Shown piece by piece: positions 1-11,345 of a stretch of DNA of 64,000 nucleotides. The notes below the pieces were generated by a model. The model saw only the letters and a program-made list of their open reading frames with translations. It did no database searches and was not told the DNA's origin. The DNA comes from Cricetomys ansorgei. Taxonomy: Eukaryota > Chordata > Mammalia > Rodentia > Nesomyidae. Position 1 is the first letter of the stretch. The number at the start of each line of letters is the position of its first letter. The stretch lies in assembly GCA_026225945.1 (NCBI GenBank), contig JAMJFZ010001777.1, forward strand, positions 1 through 64,000, in the 5' to 3' direction. The position numbers were made by a program, and so were the translations under genes.

Positions 1-1
1 T

Positions 2-30
<29 letters not shown>
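1..30. repeat. (TCA)n microsatellite at the window edge
   Basis: Ten perfect TCA units run from the first base, so the array probably continues outside the window. Confidence 0.95.
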
Positions 31-32
<2 letters not shown>

Positions 33-869
33 GAATGGTGGACTTACTGTGTTTGAAATAGTAGTGGGATAGTAATGTTTTAGAGAACAATAAGGCTAGA
101 ACACTATTGGATACAAGAAGTATTTCCTTTGTTAAAAAACATGCCACTTTTCTTTATAAGAAAAAAATTCAATGAGATCCATTCAAAAGATGAAAGTTGT
201 ATTGAACTGAAAAGTTTCATTGTTGGCTTGGTGTTAGGTGGGAATCCTATCTACCAGGTGAAATACGTTGCTAATTGAATCTCATTTGCCCAGATGAATA
301 AAAGCGACATGTAAGTCAAAATTAATTTGAGGTCTTTATTCTTTCTTCTAGTAACTCGTGACTTGCATTTTGAAATGTCAAAATAATTCAAATACCTTTC
401 CCCTTTTAATTTTGTGTTATTATCATCATACCATCCAAACCCTACTTAGAAATGAAGTCACCTTTAACCTTAATAGCAAGAATTAAGCAAAATAGGTAAG
501 CAACATTCCCTGGGGCTCAAGTATTTTCAAGTGCTTATAACAGCCCTTTAGTGTCTGCTTCCAATAACATACATGGAGCCAACTTCCTGCTGTCTCTACA
601 GTGTGAACTATTAGTCATCTACTTAGCTATACCCATGGGACTGCAGCACCCAGTCTCATCTGGGTGAGTCACTTGGGAGGCTCCGAAGGAAAATGCCGGT
701 GAAAGATGTTTTTGAAAAGGGATTTTTGTCAGCATCCTTTGTATGGCTAAGTGATGTGAGCAGATCCTAGCAACCGATGGAGGCCGAAGCTTGAGTAAGA
801 GTGAACAAATGGAACTTTCAAAGACACCATTTTTCTATTATGGTTGTTGTAATAGCTAATTTTAAAAAA
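31..869. other. Unassigned non-coding stretch
   Basis: AT-rich sequence with no sustained reading frame and no repeat family that I recognise. It may contain old, heavily mutated repeats. Confidence 0.5.
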
Positions 870-1055
870 TTAAATTACATTTTATTTACTTATGCACACA
901 TGTGCATGTGCCCTGACGTGTATGTGTAGGTCAGAGAACAACGTGGAGGAATCCGTTCTCTCCTCCCACCTGGATCCAGGGTATTGAATATTGAGCTCAG
1001 GCTGATATTCTTGGCAGAATGAACTTTCACCCACTGAGCCACCTCACCAGACTGC
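870..1055 (-). repeat. B3/B2-class SINE
   Basis: Read on the minus strand, it begins with a tRNA-like head (a degenerate form of 'gagatggctcagtgggt') at 1030-1055. The 'gttctctcctcccacctgga' core and 'aggtcagagaacaac' tail lie further along, followed by an A/T-rich end near 870. This is the order in rodent B3-like SINEs. It is diverged and not recent. Confidence 0.7.
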
Positions 1056-1299
1056 AATAACTACTTTTTGAAAGGCATTATTAAGATTTTGTATTAACCA
1101 GAACCTTTTCTGACTGTTTAAGGACCAGTTGGCTTTCTCCTATAATCATCTTCCTCTGCAACATCTAGAATAAGCAAAGTTAATTTTAAGTAGGTTACAC
1201 TGGACTTATGTCTTAGTAGGCAGAACAGCTAGGCAGGGATATTTTCTGACAAAACTAAAAAACTTATCATTGAATTTAGATACCTAAAAGAAGTTGAAG

Positions 1300-1535
1300 A
1301 GGATCTGGGTGATGGCTCAGCAGTGAAGAGCATGCTCAGCTCTTCCAGAGAACCCAGGGTTCAATTCCTAGCACCCACATAGTTGCTGACAACCACCTGT
1401 AACTTCAGTTCCAGAGGCTAGAGGATCCAACTCCCTCTTCTGACCTTTACTGCCCCTGTATGGACAAGGCGAGCAGACATAAAGGCAAATAAGGCACTCA
1501 AACACATATAATAAAAATACATAAGTCCTTAAAAA
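1300..1535 (+). repeat. B3/B2-class SINE
   Basis: Has the tRNA-derived head with 'gatggctcagcagtgaagag' and 'cttccagagaacccagggtt', then the 'cacccacatagttgctgaca' middle, 'ccctcttctgacc', and an A-rich 3' end with 'ataaaaatacataag'. An ORF on the opposite strand overlaps it and is a shadow of the SINE. Confidence 0.85.
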
Positions 1536-2910
1536 ATGATTGGAGAATGCAAGAATGTAGACAGAAGATCCGCCTATTCCAGTACAAAATGATGATACCA
1601 TAAAACTCTAGTAGCTGCTATCTGATGACATAGACTGAACTGAACAGCAAGACTTCTCCTAGGTGTCCCCGTTGCTATCCCTTTACTGCCGTATCTCCCG
1701 GTTTGGTACCATGTTTTCTGGGTCGTCTTGTTTTCCTCTGACAATATCTCCTATTCTTTGATGCCTTTCCTTCAGCATGACATCTTTGTATTCTTCTAAG
1801 CAGCATTCTACTTTTCTAACTTCCACAAAGAGGGGCCTGTTCTGTGCTGTCTCAAGGTGTTGATGGGTGGTACCCTTTGATGAGCAGTGAATGCTGAAAT
1901 TTCGAAAGAAACCTGTGTCTCACTGTGTTCTATGCCTGGTATTTAAAAGGCCAGTTTGGATCAACATTTTTTTTTTTCTTTTTAACCTTAAGGATTGACT
2001 CCAATGGGAAAAATTGGATTTTTCAGGCTTATGGACAATCATTAGTCAGCAGATGGATCTGTGTTTTCTTAAAATGTACCTTCTAGGGGACTCCCTGTTT
2101 CACCGTTGTCTCAGGCTACTGCTTACCACTAATTCTGGAACTCACAGGACCCTACTGCAAGGTTTAGGCTACATCTTTAGAGCAGGATTGGACAGCTTAC
2201 TGGTTCTCTATAACAGGAACTTCTCAAGAAGTTGATTCAACGCTATCTCTCATGAAAGGCTATTGCTGCCTTCATGAAACTTGCAGACACTTGGGGCGTC
2301 TCCCTCCCCCATGCCCCAGCTGCCCTGCTCGTCCTTCTGTGTTGTTTCACAGTAAAGAGCTACCCAGGAGAGCTAACACGGCACACAGGGTAAGCAGACA
2401 GTTTCACATTAAGCCTACACTTTCCTTCCTTTATAATAGACTCCATTCAGAGCATAGAGTTGTCATCCACAAGGCAGACACTCTTTGAAAAGAGAGAAAC
2501 ATCTTTCAGCTGCTTTTGAAGGAGTGGTGAACATGAAGCAGTAAGAGAATCTGAGAAACTCCTCTTCATGTAGTTGGCTATCTGTCTGTCTGTCTGACTT
2601 CTGAAACAGTTGGAGCTATAAATGTTAAGTCTGGCTTAAAGATGTCCTCAGTGAGAAATATTATCCCACATTTAAAAGGAAAAAAAAAGTTAAAAACATT
2701 TTGTAAGAGTCAATAGTGCCTAAATTTCTAAGTCTGCTTGTGAAACTCAATGCTCCAGTCTGCTAATTTGCCAAGGCTGATTTACTCACAGTTCATAAAC
2801 ACATTTAAGTGCTCAGCAAGGAACACACAATCTTCTCAAAAGTTCTGGGGGGTTGAAACAGCAGCTCCTTCAGTGTAGAGGATGGAAAGATCACGATGCA
2901 TCATTTATGC
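1536..2910. other. Unassigned non-coding stretch
   Basis: Unique-looking sequence with two short ORFs on the plus strand (about 2014-2488) that lack any recognisable domain. It includes a poly-T run near 1967-1981 and a short TCTG run near 2582-2596. Confidence 0.5.
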
Positions 2911-2972
2911 ATACGATATTATTACAATATATCACATACAATATATAACATAATAATATATAAGAATATATT
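2911..2972. repeat. AT-rich low-complexity tract
   Basis: Repeated 'atat' and 'ataata' motifs directly next to the 3' end of the minus-strand B1 that follows. It may be the degenerate A-tail and target region of that SINE. Confidence 0.6.
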
Positions 2973-2976
2973 GTAT

Positions 2977-3115
2977 TTGTTGTTTTTTCGAGACTATGCA
3001 ACTCTGGCTGTCCTGGGACTCACTCTGATAGACCAGGCTGGTCTCCAGTTCACAGGGATCCGCCTGCCTCTGCCTCCCAGTGCTGGGATTAAAGGTGTGC
3101 GCCACCGTGCCCAGC
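2977..3115 (-). repeat. B1 SINE
   Basis: Minus-strand B1 of nearly full length. On the plus strand it shows 'ctggctgtcctgggactca', 'agaccaggctgg', 'tgcctctgcctcccagtgct' and 'gggattaaaggtgtgcgcca', and ends 'ccgtgcccagc'. B1 derives from 7SL RNA. Moderate divergence suggests an older copy. Confidence 0.95.
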
Positions 3116-3420
3116 ATATGATGCATATTTTTTAAATGGACATTAGTGAAAGAGAGCTTGTACATACCAAGACCATAACCACAAGTGATGTCTTTCTTCC
3201 ATGTGGGGCTTCTTGCATTTAGATGTGGCAGTGAGGTAGATTTAGCACCTTTGGTAGGAGAGCTGACTGCTGTTTCCATGGAGCGCTTTAGAAAGCTTTA
3301 AATTCTTAAACACCTGTGATGATATATAGAGAAGAATGAAATTCAAGCTGTTTCATGAGGGTAAAATGGAGGCCCTGTGGAGAAAGTATGTATCAAGGAT
3401 ACGGCAGCTGGGAGTTAAAC
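3116..3420. other. Unassigned non-coding stretch
   Basis: About 300 bases between the B1 and the URR1 element with no feature that I recognise. Confidence 0.5.
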
Positions 3421-3428
3421 CTCTAAAG

Positions 3429-3633
3429 CAGCAGTTCTCAATCTGTGGGTCGAGACGCCTTTGGGGACCTAATTACTCTCTCACAGGGTTCGCCTCAAAC
3501 CATCTGCATATCAGATATTTACATTAAGATTCATAACAGTAGTTATGAAGTAGCAATGTAGAATGGTTGGGGGTCACCACAACATGAGGAACTAAGTGTA
3601 GGGTCTCAGCATTAGGAAGGTTGAGAACCGCTG
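3429..3633. mobile_element. URR1-type non-autonomous hAT DNA transposon
   Basis: A 205-bp element bounded by terminal inverted repeats: the left end 'cagcagttctcaatctg' pairs with the reverse complement of the right end, 'cagcggttctcaacctt'. It is flanked by 8-bp target duplications, ctctaaag (3421-3428) and ctctaagg (3634-3641), with 7 of 8 bases matching. Eight bases is the hAT signature. The body ('gtagttatgaagtagcaatg', 'gggggtcaccacaacatgag') matches my memory of rodent URR1 repeats. It has no transposase. Confidence 0.92.
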
Positions 3634-3775
3634 CTCTAAGGCAAAAGAGCTGACTCTTTTCAATGGAGAGTTTCAAGACAGAGAAGGAGACATTTCCTCC
3701 CTAATTACTAAAGCAAAACGTATTTATTGTACAAAGGTTGGAAACTGCAGAAGAGCAAAAGTCAGAATGTGTGGG

Positions 3776-4056
3776 GTGGGGTCGATGGCTCATTGGGTAA
3801 AATGCTGACTGTGCGGCAGGCATGAGGGCCTGAGTTCAGATCTTTGCATTGATGTGAAACTATGGGCATGTAGCTCATGCCTGCAATTCTAGTGCAGGAG
3901 GTGAAGTAGAGGGATGGCAGAGACAGGCAAATCCTTGCGGCGTGCTGGCCAGTCAGTCTAGTTCAAGGTCAGTAAGAGATTCTGTGGACTTTTGTACTCT
4001 ACATGCACATGCATAGGCAGACTCACCTCACCTACACACATGGACACACATGCATA
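3776..4056 (+). repeat. RSINE1/B4 composite SINE
   Basis: Starts with a tRNA/ID-like head ('gatggctcattgggtaaaat', 'ggcctgagttcaga'), followed by a B1-like part ('gtagctcatgcctgcaattc', 'gcagagacaggcaaatcctt', 'gctggccagtcagtctag'). The 3' end passes into a CA microsatellite. The order fits RSINE1 (B4 family). Confidence 0.85.
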
Positions 4057-4059
4057 CAC

Positions 4060-4086
4060 CACACACACACACACACGCACACACAT
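4060..4086. repeat. (CA)n microsatellite at a SINE tail
   Basis: About 13 CA units with one CG interruption, directly at the 3' end of the RSINE1. Confidence 0.9.
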
Positions 4087-4489
4087 GCATCTAATCCTGT
4101 CAATCAGACACGATTGCTGGTATATTAATATGCATCACACATTTTCTCCTATATAATTGACCAATTTTCTTTAATCATTCAATGTGCTGTCTGAATCTGA
4201 TTGTTTGATTTAAAAAACATATGCTGAAACCTGGAAGGAAATTTCTGGTAAAAGAGGGTTTAAGATCATCTGGAACAGAGAAAGAATTAGAAAGATGGAA
4301 CCCAGAAGCAAAGACACAGAGAATCAAAGAACTCTTACAGTGTTCTTGGTCACGTGGGAAAAGAATGTGGGGGTGGCAGGGATGGTGACACGTATACCTC
4401 ATTGTTTTCCTAGTCCAAAGAGCAAATTCTAGAGGCCAATGAATGCATCTGGAATGAAGGGCCTCATTCAGGCCCCAGTTCCTTCTCAT
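4087..4489. other. Unassigned non-coding stretch
   Basis: No repeat recognised. A 106-codon minus-strand ORF (4175-4495) has no domain, no conserved composition and no neighbouring exon-like signal, so I treat it as chance. Confidence 0.5.
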
Positions 4490-4575
4490 TTGCAAAGCTG
4501 AGCACCTTTGGGCATGCTTCTAAACATCTCTGAGTCTTTGATTCAAGAAAACCAAATGATTAGTGTAAGTGAGTC
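4490..4575 (+). repeat. MIR fragment
   Basis: The order 'acctttgggcatgcttctaa', then 'catctctgagtctttgattc', then an A-rich segment resembles the MIR core (dropping-off 'cttgggcaagttac', 'ctctctgagcctcagtttc'). Ancient and diverged. Confidence 0.5.
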
Positions 4576-5656
4576 CTAGATGCTGCATATCCTAGTGGGG
4601 AAGGAATTAGTAACTCCACATTTTCTCATGAATCCCATGGAACGTCATAGGATTAATCTCCCCAGCATTTGGCAGAGCCAACATGCAAACCCAGATCTAG
4701 TCTCCTACCTTACCATGTTGATGCTTCTCCCTTCTCACATGGAACAGAGAACTCTTGTTCCAGTTCCTTCCTGACTCACAGTGTGTCAGGAGAATGTCCC
4801 ATCACACATGAACTATTTTGTGACTGTTAAACATAGTGGTGAGATTCTGTTCATATCATCGCAGACAAGTCTGGTGTCAAGCCATCCACTCGAATACACA
4901 CTTGGATCACTTGTCTGCCCTTCACACGTGATGGGAGTGTGAGGTCTCACATCAAGGATGGCTAAGTGTGAGCTTTCTCTGGCATGGCAGTCTTTGGTAC
5001 CCTATCATTTCTCCCATTTGCCTGAACAGCCCCCTGTTGCTCCTCAGTGAAAGTTCATGTCAGTCTCTCTGTTGATGACAAAGCTAAAATCTCAGCAAGC
5101 TACAACACAGTCTGCTGTAACATGGAGAAAATAAACCACACTCTGTTCCATGTCCAGACACTTTGAAGAAACGTAGGATGTCTTTTAAAAGATTGCTTTG
5201 GATAAATAAAACTTGAGCTTGCACCTTTCCAGATGTCCAGCCAGGAACCCCCAGGTGCAAGTGAATCAGCAGACGGGGGCCCCTTCTATGAGACAGCCCA
5301 GGGCCCATGTGTCCACAGGCAGCTGGGCAGTGGCTGCATGCTTGGCTGTTCTTTGCTTCAGATGTGGCCTGGCTGGGGCTGATTCAGGGAGAAACACTGC
5401 TTCTCATTGAGTCGTGAGCTTGGCTTGGATCTTTGCAGGGTTCTGCTTAGATAACTTGCCCAGTGTCTGTGGTTTACCTTCCACAGCTGACAGCTGAGTC
5501 CAGTGTGGCAGGACAAGTGGTCCTACAGGGGGAGGGGGAGTGGCAGTGTGTGGCAATAGGGGGAGAAGTTACTATTTAAAAGACTCAATCAATACAGGAA
5601 GATTTGGGGAAAACTTTGAAATCCATCAGATGAACCTAAAAACAGATAGAAGCCTG
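4576..5656. other. Mostly unassigned; possible MIR/L2 traces
   Basis: Around 4670-4720, 'ggcagagccaacatgcaaac' followed by 'ccagatctagtctcc' vaguely resembles the end of a MIR or L2 element, but too weakly to call. A short G-rich patch lies near 5525-5545. No gene is seen. Confidence 0.4.
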
Positions 5657-5790
5657 CGGGAGATTTACCTGTGGTAGAGTGCTCTTCCCACCTGGCATTT
5701 CACCTCACAAGCCACCAGTAGGCAACAGCGCAGTGAAGGCTTACGGAAGACCTGGGCCCACGGTCACAGCACTAAAATTAGCAAAAACCA
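5657..5790 (+). repeat. Possible diverged ID-like SINE with internal insertion
   Basis: 'gagatttacctgtggtagag' resembles the ID head (tRNA-Ala derived), and about 90 bases later 'gacctgggcccacggtcaca' followed by an A-rich tail resembles the ID 3' end. The middle does not align. A chance match remains possible. Confidence 0.3.
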
Positions 5791-6674
5791 CACAGCAATA
5801 GCTAGGGTCGTGGCCATGACGATGGGACAAAGGATGAGGCTCATCAGACCCTTACCTGAGGTTCTAGCCAGGAAGGTCTGTTGTCCTTTAACTGTATATA
5901 GTCTTGGGTGGAGTGGAGCTTGAGTTTGCTAGAATTTACATTGTTAGAGCCCAGGATCCTCTAAGTGCAAAGAACATACAGATCTGGCCTCGCCCACTAC
6001 AGTCTCTCTCCCCTCCTAGCTGCTATAAAAGCTGACAGGTTGCACACAAAACCCCCCAAAGAGCCAGATCTCAACTCAATCCCACCCCACCCCAGGGCCC
6101 ATGGTAGCTTGACCACAGTCACATATTAACTAAGCCCCAGTCCCTTATCCGGGATGACCTCTGTCATATAGCATAGGTCACATATTAACCAAGCTGCTTC
6201 CTCGCAGTCCAGGGTCCCTGCTCCCCTCAGAAACCTTTCAGAGTAAACACCTAACCTTATCTCCCAGGACTGATGTCTCCTGCTCCAGTCCCCTGCTGTA
6301 CGGTTTACTCCGGTGTTAATACTCCTCTTCCCTGAAGGAAGTCTGATTCAGTGCCTTTCTCTTGGACCACCCCCTTTTCCTCTCCTTCTCCCAAACCTAA
6401 TATATAGACAGACAATAGATGCTTTCCTGGAGCTACCGTCTCTTCCATGATGTAGCATTTTTGAGTCATTATCCATGTGAGGGTGATGTGATTGCCTTTG
6501 AGTCACCCATGCTCCTGAAACAACTCAATGAACTCATTGGTTCCCTAAGTTGGCTGGAATTTTCTTTGTCTCTTGGTTAGTGTATTATCTCGGGTGGAAA
6601 GGTATTTCTTTATGACTTCCTAGAAGGAAACCCGGGTATAATATCTGCAGGCGAAACTAGTATGTCTGTTTCTC
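5791..6674. other. Unassigned stretch with a TATA-like motif
   Basis: Contains 'tataaaag' at 6024-6031 and a 17-bp near-repeat, 'gtcacatattaac(t/c)aagc', at about 6119 and 6177. This could be an unrecognised LTR, but there are no visible boundaries. Confidence 0.35.
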
Positions 6675-7005
6675 CTGTGTGATATGGGGTGACTTGTGTC
6701 CTTGCTGTGGTGGAGTTGCATGACCCCTTCTGCGGATGATAACGCAGGCATTAAGGCTGAGGGAAAGTCAGGGTAGAACACTCACAGAGGAAATCCTGCC
6801 ATGGGCACCTTTCCCTGTGTGGTGACAAGATGACATGCCTTCAAGCTGTGGTGGCAGTCGTGTGGCTCTTGCTATGGATGATAAGACATGGAGCTGTGAC
6901 AGAGGACACTAGATGACAGATATTGCATTGGCTGCACAGTCAAGATAATTTAGTTGGACTCTGGAACTCAGCACAAGAGTGGCTTTGCTGGTGGGGATGA
7001 TATTT
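6675..7005. repeat. Degenerate ~141-bp tandem duplication, 2-3 copies
   Basis: 'gctgtggtgg' occurs at 6704 and 6845. 'cttctgcggatgata' (about 6727) returns as 'cttgctatggatgata' (about 6867) and weakly a third time near 6984 ('ttgctggtggggatgata'). The first two units are offset by about 141 bases. Copies are diverged, so this is old. Confidence 0.5.
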
Positions 7006-7982
7006 ATTAGCTAGAGACTCTGGCTGATTTGGGTGACTTACAGTAGCATATAAATTGAGTCCTCCAGTAACTAAGAGGGGCTGAGACAAAAGAAAAACAG
7101 ATACAAGGGGCTATCTGAGTCACTTGAGAACCAATGCGCTAGAACTTCTGTTGAGCTGTGTTTCCCACGGGGGATAAATGAGCAAAAAGACAAAGGCTGT
7201 GTTTGTGAGCTTCTGGAAGTTGTTAAAGCCCAGACAACAGTCTACTAAGGGTGTGAATGGCGGAAAAGCGTAAGTTACAACCCTTTTCCTTCGTGCATTG
7301 CAGCTGCTTCTGTGAGGAGGGGAATCCTGAATGGTGGGGATTACCTTAGCTGCTTCCCTAAGGAGGTGGCCAAAATTGCCTATAGATGAGGGAGACAACC
7401 AGAGATCCCAAGTTGAACTGTGGTTCATTTGTTGGTCCCCTGGCAGGTGTGTGGAATACTTGGGCTTTGACAGATGCTGGAGTTGAGCATATCTTAATTC
7501 ATAGCAGTACCCAAAGAGTGTTGAAGGCAATAGACAGTGACAGACCAATATGAAGAATAGAACATTGTAGATGACAAGGTTAAGCTTGTCCAAAGTCTAG
7601 GCAGCTATTTCCCCTAAACATGTTGTGTACATTTCTTCCCTCCAGGTATGAGTACTGAGTGGATGCGTCACCAGGACACACCCTGCATACTACCATTGGA
7701 GAGTTTTGTTTGGGGTACAAATTGCAGAAGTAGTCATTCATGGTTCGGTAAAATGGGAATCTATAAAAATAGGGATTTTTTTAACCTAGCTGAGGTATCT
7801 TCAGCGGACAAGTATGGTCTATTAAGAAGTCAAACAGTTCATAGGAAATGTGGATGCTAGAGATCTAAATAAGGTAGAACCTTCCCATATATGCTGCTCC
7901 ACTAAGGTTGCTATTTTGACATAGTAACTGATATATGTGATGGAATCTTCTCATGCTGTTGTAGACCTTGCTAATTAAAAAT
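7006..7982. other. Unassigned non-coding stretch
   Basis: The longest ORF is 157 codons on the minus strand (7120-7593). It lacks recognisable motifs, splice context or codon bias, so I do not call it a gene. No repeat family was recognised. Confidence 0.45.
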
Positions 7983-8064
7983 TACTACTACTACTACTAC
8001 TACTAATTTTTATTCCTTTAACTTCTTCTTCTTCTCCTCCTCTTCCTTCTCCTCCTTCTTCTTT
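7983..8064. repeat. (ACT)n microsatellite and CTT/CCT-rich tract
   Basis: Seven or eight ACT units (about 7983-8006), then a pyrimidine-rich TTC/TCC tract up to the end of the adjoining B1. The tract lies at the 3' (A-tail) end of the minus-strand B1, as expected of a mutated SINE tail. Confidence 0.85.
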
Positions 8065-8191
8065 TTGAGACAGGGTCTCTGTTGTAACTCGGACTGTCCT
8101 GGAACTCACTCTGTAGACCAGGCTGGCCTCTAACTGGAGGAGATCTGCCTGTCTCTGTCTCTGGAGTGCTGGGATTAAAGGCATGAGCCCA
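8065..8191 (-). repeat. B1 SINE
   Basis: On the plus strand it shows 'gagacagggtctctg', 'gactgtcctggaactcactc', 'tgtagaccaggctggcctc' and 'gctgggattaaaggcatga'. Minus-strand orientation. Confidence 0.95.
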
Positions 8192-8878
8192 CTATCCCTT
8201 TAGCTTCTAAGCCCCAGGACCAATTTATATTTGCTTGGAACAGATGGTAGTGTTTCTTCACAGATCCTGTCCACACTCTGAGAAAATGTTTTATTATAGA
8301 TTGCTAGCTCCTGAGTAATTGAAAGATTTTTTTTTTAAACCTGAAAGAATAGTAAAGCCAGTAGTTAGAGGATTTAAACAAAGGTGGCACCCTAATTGAG
8401 AGAGAAACAGTACAGAGGGCACTCGGATAAAAATCTCAATGCCGGTGTTAGGTTATCTCATCATCAACTTTTGGCTAGGGATGCCCCCGAGCTCCTCCCC
8501 CATATTTGCTATGAGTGCTGGTTGTACACCAGATCTCGGTGGCAGGTCTCTATTGCTAAAGCCTCCCACCCCCAATATGCTGTGGTTGCAGGACATGGAG
8601 AAGAAGTTTCAAGTATTCTCCTGCTGACTAGAATTTCATAATGCTGTAAGGCGTTTGTCAATAGTTCTGCTTATTGATGTACCCCAGTACATAAGCATGC
8701 ATGTTCCCCTCAGATACTATCAGCATCCCAGGCAAGATATGCCTTCTTGTGCAACAGCAGCACAATTACTTCTAATTGGATTTAAAGCCACTCCACAGCA
8801 GGGAATCGGTATCTGAGATGGCCTCTGAACTCCTGGGTTGTCAACAGAAATTAGTTCCTGTAGTTGTGAAACTCAGGT
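8192..8878. other. Unassigned non-coding stretch
   Basis: No repeat or gene recognised. Two overlapping plus-strand ORFs (8396-8641) in different frames cover the same bases, which argues against either being real. Confidence 0.5.
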
Positions 8879-9141
8879 AAGTTTGCTTTTTTAAGGTTAG
8901 TAGGAGAGGGTCTGTGGACCCTCATTTAAAGGACTCCCCTGATTAAGTCATACCCATCCAAGATGATATTCCTTTAATTCACTCAGAATCAACTGCTTAG
9001 GAACATTAATTACATCTGCAGGGGCCTTTCACCTTTAGCATGTAACAGTTCATTACCAAGGGAGTGGTGCTCTGTTTTACCCACAGGCTGTGTTCATATT
9101 AAGGAGAGGGGATTACACAGGGTCCCTGTGTCACAAGGTGG
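8879..9141 (-). mobile_element. Old ERVL-MaLR/MLT1-like LTR fragment
   Basis: Read on the minus strand it shows 'gcagatgtaattaatgttcc', then 'atatcatcttggatgggtat' and 'gacttaatcaggggagtcct'. This follows the MLT1/MaLR pattern of 'gcagatgtaattaag', 'catcctgga...gggtggg' and 'taatcaggtgagccctt'. No intact ends are seen. Confidence 0.5.
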
Positions 9142-10110
9142 GGGTGTTAGAGGCCATTTTAGAATTCTATCAGAATTTTTAATAGATATTAAGCAAATAA
9201 TTACAGGGAAAAATTTAACAACCCAAACTAGGCAAAGCTCCATGAAGGAGAACCACAGATCCCACAGAGTGTTAGAAGAAAGTTCTCCCTTCTCTATTTG
9301 GAAAAGGTTGCCAGATGAGACTGGGTTCAGCCAAACTCAAATGGAAATGGGTGTGGGGGCAAAAAGGGAGCAGAGGCTGAGCGAGACAACATACAGGGGG
9401 TCAGAATACAGCCTCGACATGAAGCAGAGTGAACATCTTCTCGGGCTCACCCAATTATTCCAAATATTTAGTTTCTAAAAATGAGGTTGAGTGTTTGCAC
9501 CATGGAAGGAAGTAGACAGCACTCCCAAAGGTCATTCCACTTATCTGACTGAAGAACTCAAGGGAGTCTGTCTGTCTGTTGCAAGGTCTGAGTTTCTCTG
9601 AGAACAGAGATGTAAGGAACAACACAAGCTTAAGACCAGTCCCAGGAGGAGACAGTCTTAGGTGACTCATACACAAACTGGCAAAAATATCCAAGGACCT
9701 GAAGCCTGGGTGATTCCATTTCCTATAACTCCACATTAGAGTATCCGGGCACCATTTTCTGCCTTTGATCACTCCTTGCTCATTCAGAGTAAATACAGAA
9801 AAGACGGAGAAAAAAAGGTGGGGGGCTCAAGCTGGATACTGGAATGTTCTTGTCAGCACTTTGAGAAAGCTAACAGATGGGAAGCATTTTGCCCACTCTT
9901 TAATAAACATGTGCTGATTTTTGCAAAGAGTTGTGAAATCCCACAAGGTCTCTAAAATACCCCTTCCTCTATCATCCCAGAAGCTAAATATGAAGGAACC
10001 CAGATGACCCAAAGCATGTGAGTGTCTGAGATATATGCCAAATTTAAAACGGAGAGTTTTCATTTGATCAAATTATAGGTCTTTTCCCACTAAGTTTTCG
10101 TGCACTAAGT
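9142..10110. other. Unassigned non-coding stretch
   Basis: Contains ORFs of 116 (9128-9478, plus) and 105 codons (9455-9772, minus) with no recognisable features. No repeat identified. Confidence 0.5.
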
Positions 10111-10120
10111 GCGCGCGCGT

Positions 10121-10162
<42 letters not shown>
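10111..10162. repeat. (GC)n-(CA)n microsatellite
   Basis: Alternating GC (10111-10119) runs into about 20 perfect CA units (10122-10162). An alternating purine-pyrimidine run of this kind can adopt Z-DNA. Confidence 0.95.
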
Positions 10163-10165
<3 letters not shown>

Positions 10166-11239
10166 GGCATTGGGAAGATTCTAGAAAGATGACTCAGAGC
10201 TCAAGTGTTTGAAAGCTTGAATCCCAAAATTGCATCTGTTGACCAACTTTACCAGAGATGGCAATGGAGCACAAGAATTCTGGGTAGGAGTTAAACCCCT
10301 TTCTTGAACAAGGACTATATTTTAAAGGCTGTAGTTAGAACATTGATGCACATGTCACACTATCTGGTAGAATCTACTGTAAACATGAATCCCTTTTATC
10401 AGGTGATTTGCATAATCAGGAAGGCTTTTATCATTGGGAGAATGATCAAACTTTTCTAGGTTTGTTCTTTATGAATGTAAGTGTCTCCAACATTTCCCTT
10501 TCTATCTCGTGGTGTTTCTTCCTGTTTTACTGTATAGTCCAGATCTTTATTTTGGGCTCTTTGTGCTTCATCTGCTTATGGGACTGAAGCAATCGGGATC
10601 TTAGAAACAGCCTAGGATGGGTGGGCCTTCCTTCTGGTTGTGATGTCCATGACTAATTCATAAGCACAGGGTTATGAGTCACCCCAGATTCCTTGTGTCC
10701 TAATGACCATGTTAGGTAGGCACAGAAGAGAGGCTCTGGGATCCAAGGCAAACACTGAAGGGCCTCTTGTCTGTCACCTGTCAGCTCTTCTGCCATTACA
10801 CTAAACAAGGCTTATAAAGGGCCTGGGTCCTTGCGGTTGGCAGTTCAGTCACCCTGGGGTTCTTCCCCTGTTAAGGAACTGCTGGCCTTGTTTGCTGAGG
10901 TTTGTTTCCCTAAGGCACCTGTTCATTAACTTTGCCCATGTTCTTCCCAGGATCCTCTCCCTGCAACACAGATTTAGGGATTAGGATTCTTAAGGGACTC
11001 CCCTGAGAGATTCTTATTGAGGCAGATATTCAGAAAATTCCCATGCTTTCACTTCTCAAGGGGATTTTAAAAGGGAGAGACTGTTAAGAGGAAAAGCCTT
11101 CAACTGGTGGTTTGGGGCTCCATGGTAAATGTAGAAGAAATTTGCTTGCCTTAGTCACAAAGTTTCAAACAGAAACTTCACTGCAACTTAATTTCCAAGT
11201 TGCAGATTCTCAAAAATTCTCAAGGCATCTCCATCCAGC
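10163..11239. other. Unassigned non-coding stretch
   Basis: No repeat or coding signal recognised. A faint B2-head-like string near 10176 ('tagaaagatgactcagagct') has no following SINE body. Confidence 0.5.
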
Positions 11240-11345
11240 CATTTGTTTAGCAAACTGTGTGAGTCATCTGCTCTGGGCCAGGCATTGTTCTTGATGTTAG
11301 GGACAAAGCAATGAGAAGACAGACTGGTCCCTGCTCATAGTGGGG
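11240..11345 (+). repeat. L2-like LINE fragment
   Basis: 'ctctgggccaggcattgttc', then 'agggacaaagcaatgagaag' and 'gtccctgctcatagt' follow the L2 3' pattern (gccaggcactgttct, gcagtgaacaaaacag, tccctgccctcatgg). Confidence 0.5.

Noticed and set aside
5657..5720. A functional tRNA or BC1-like RNA gene
   Set aside because: The ID-like similarity is fragmentary and the A and B box promoter elements are not both intact.
6024..6031. TATAAAAG as a gene promoter
   Set aside because: No downstream gene, initiator or CpG-rich context. One such 8-mer in AT-rich DNA is expected by chance.
7120..7593. 157-codon minus-strand ORF
   Set aside because: No domain, no splice-site support and no neighbouring exons. 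This length is within chance expectation over 64 kb in six frames.
7983..8006. (ACT)n and other arrays as a CRISPR-like repeat
   Set aside because: Simple tandem repeats with no spacers, in a mammalian genome.
10176..10200. B2 SINE head
   Set aside because: Only about 20 bases resemble the head, and no SINE body follows.
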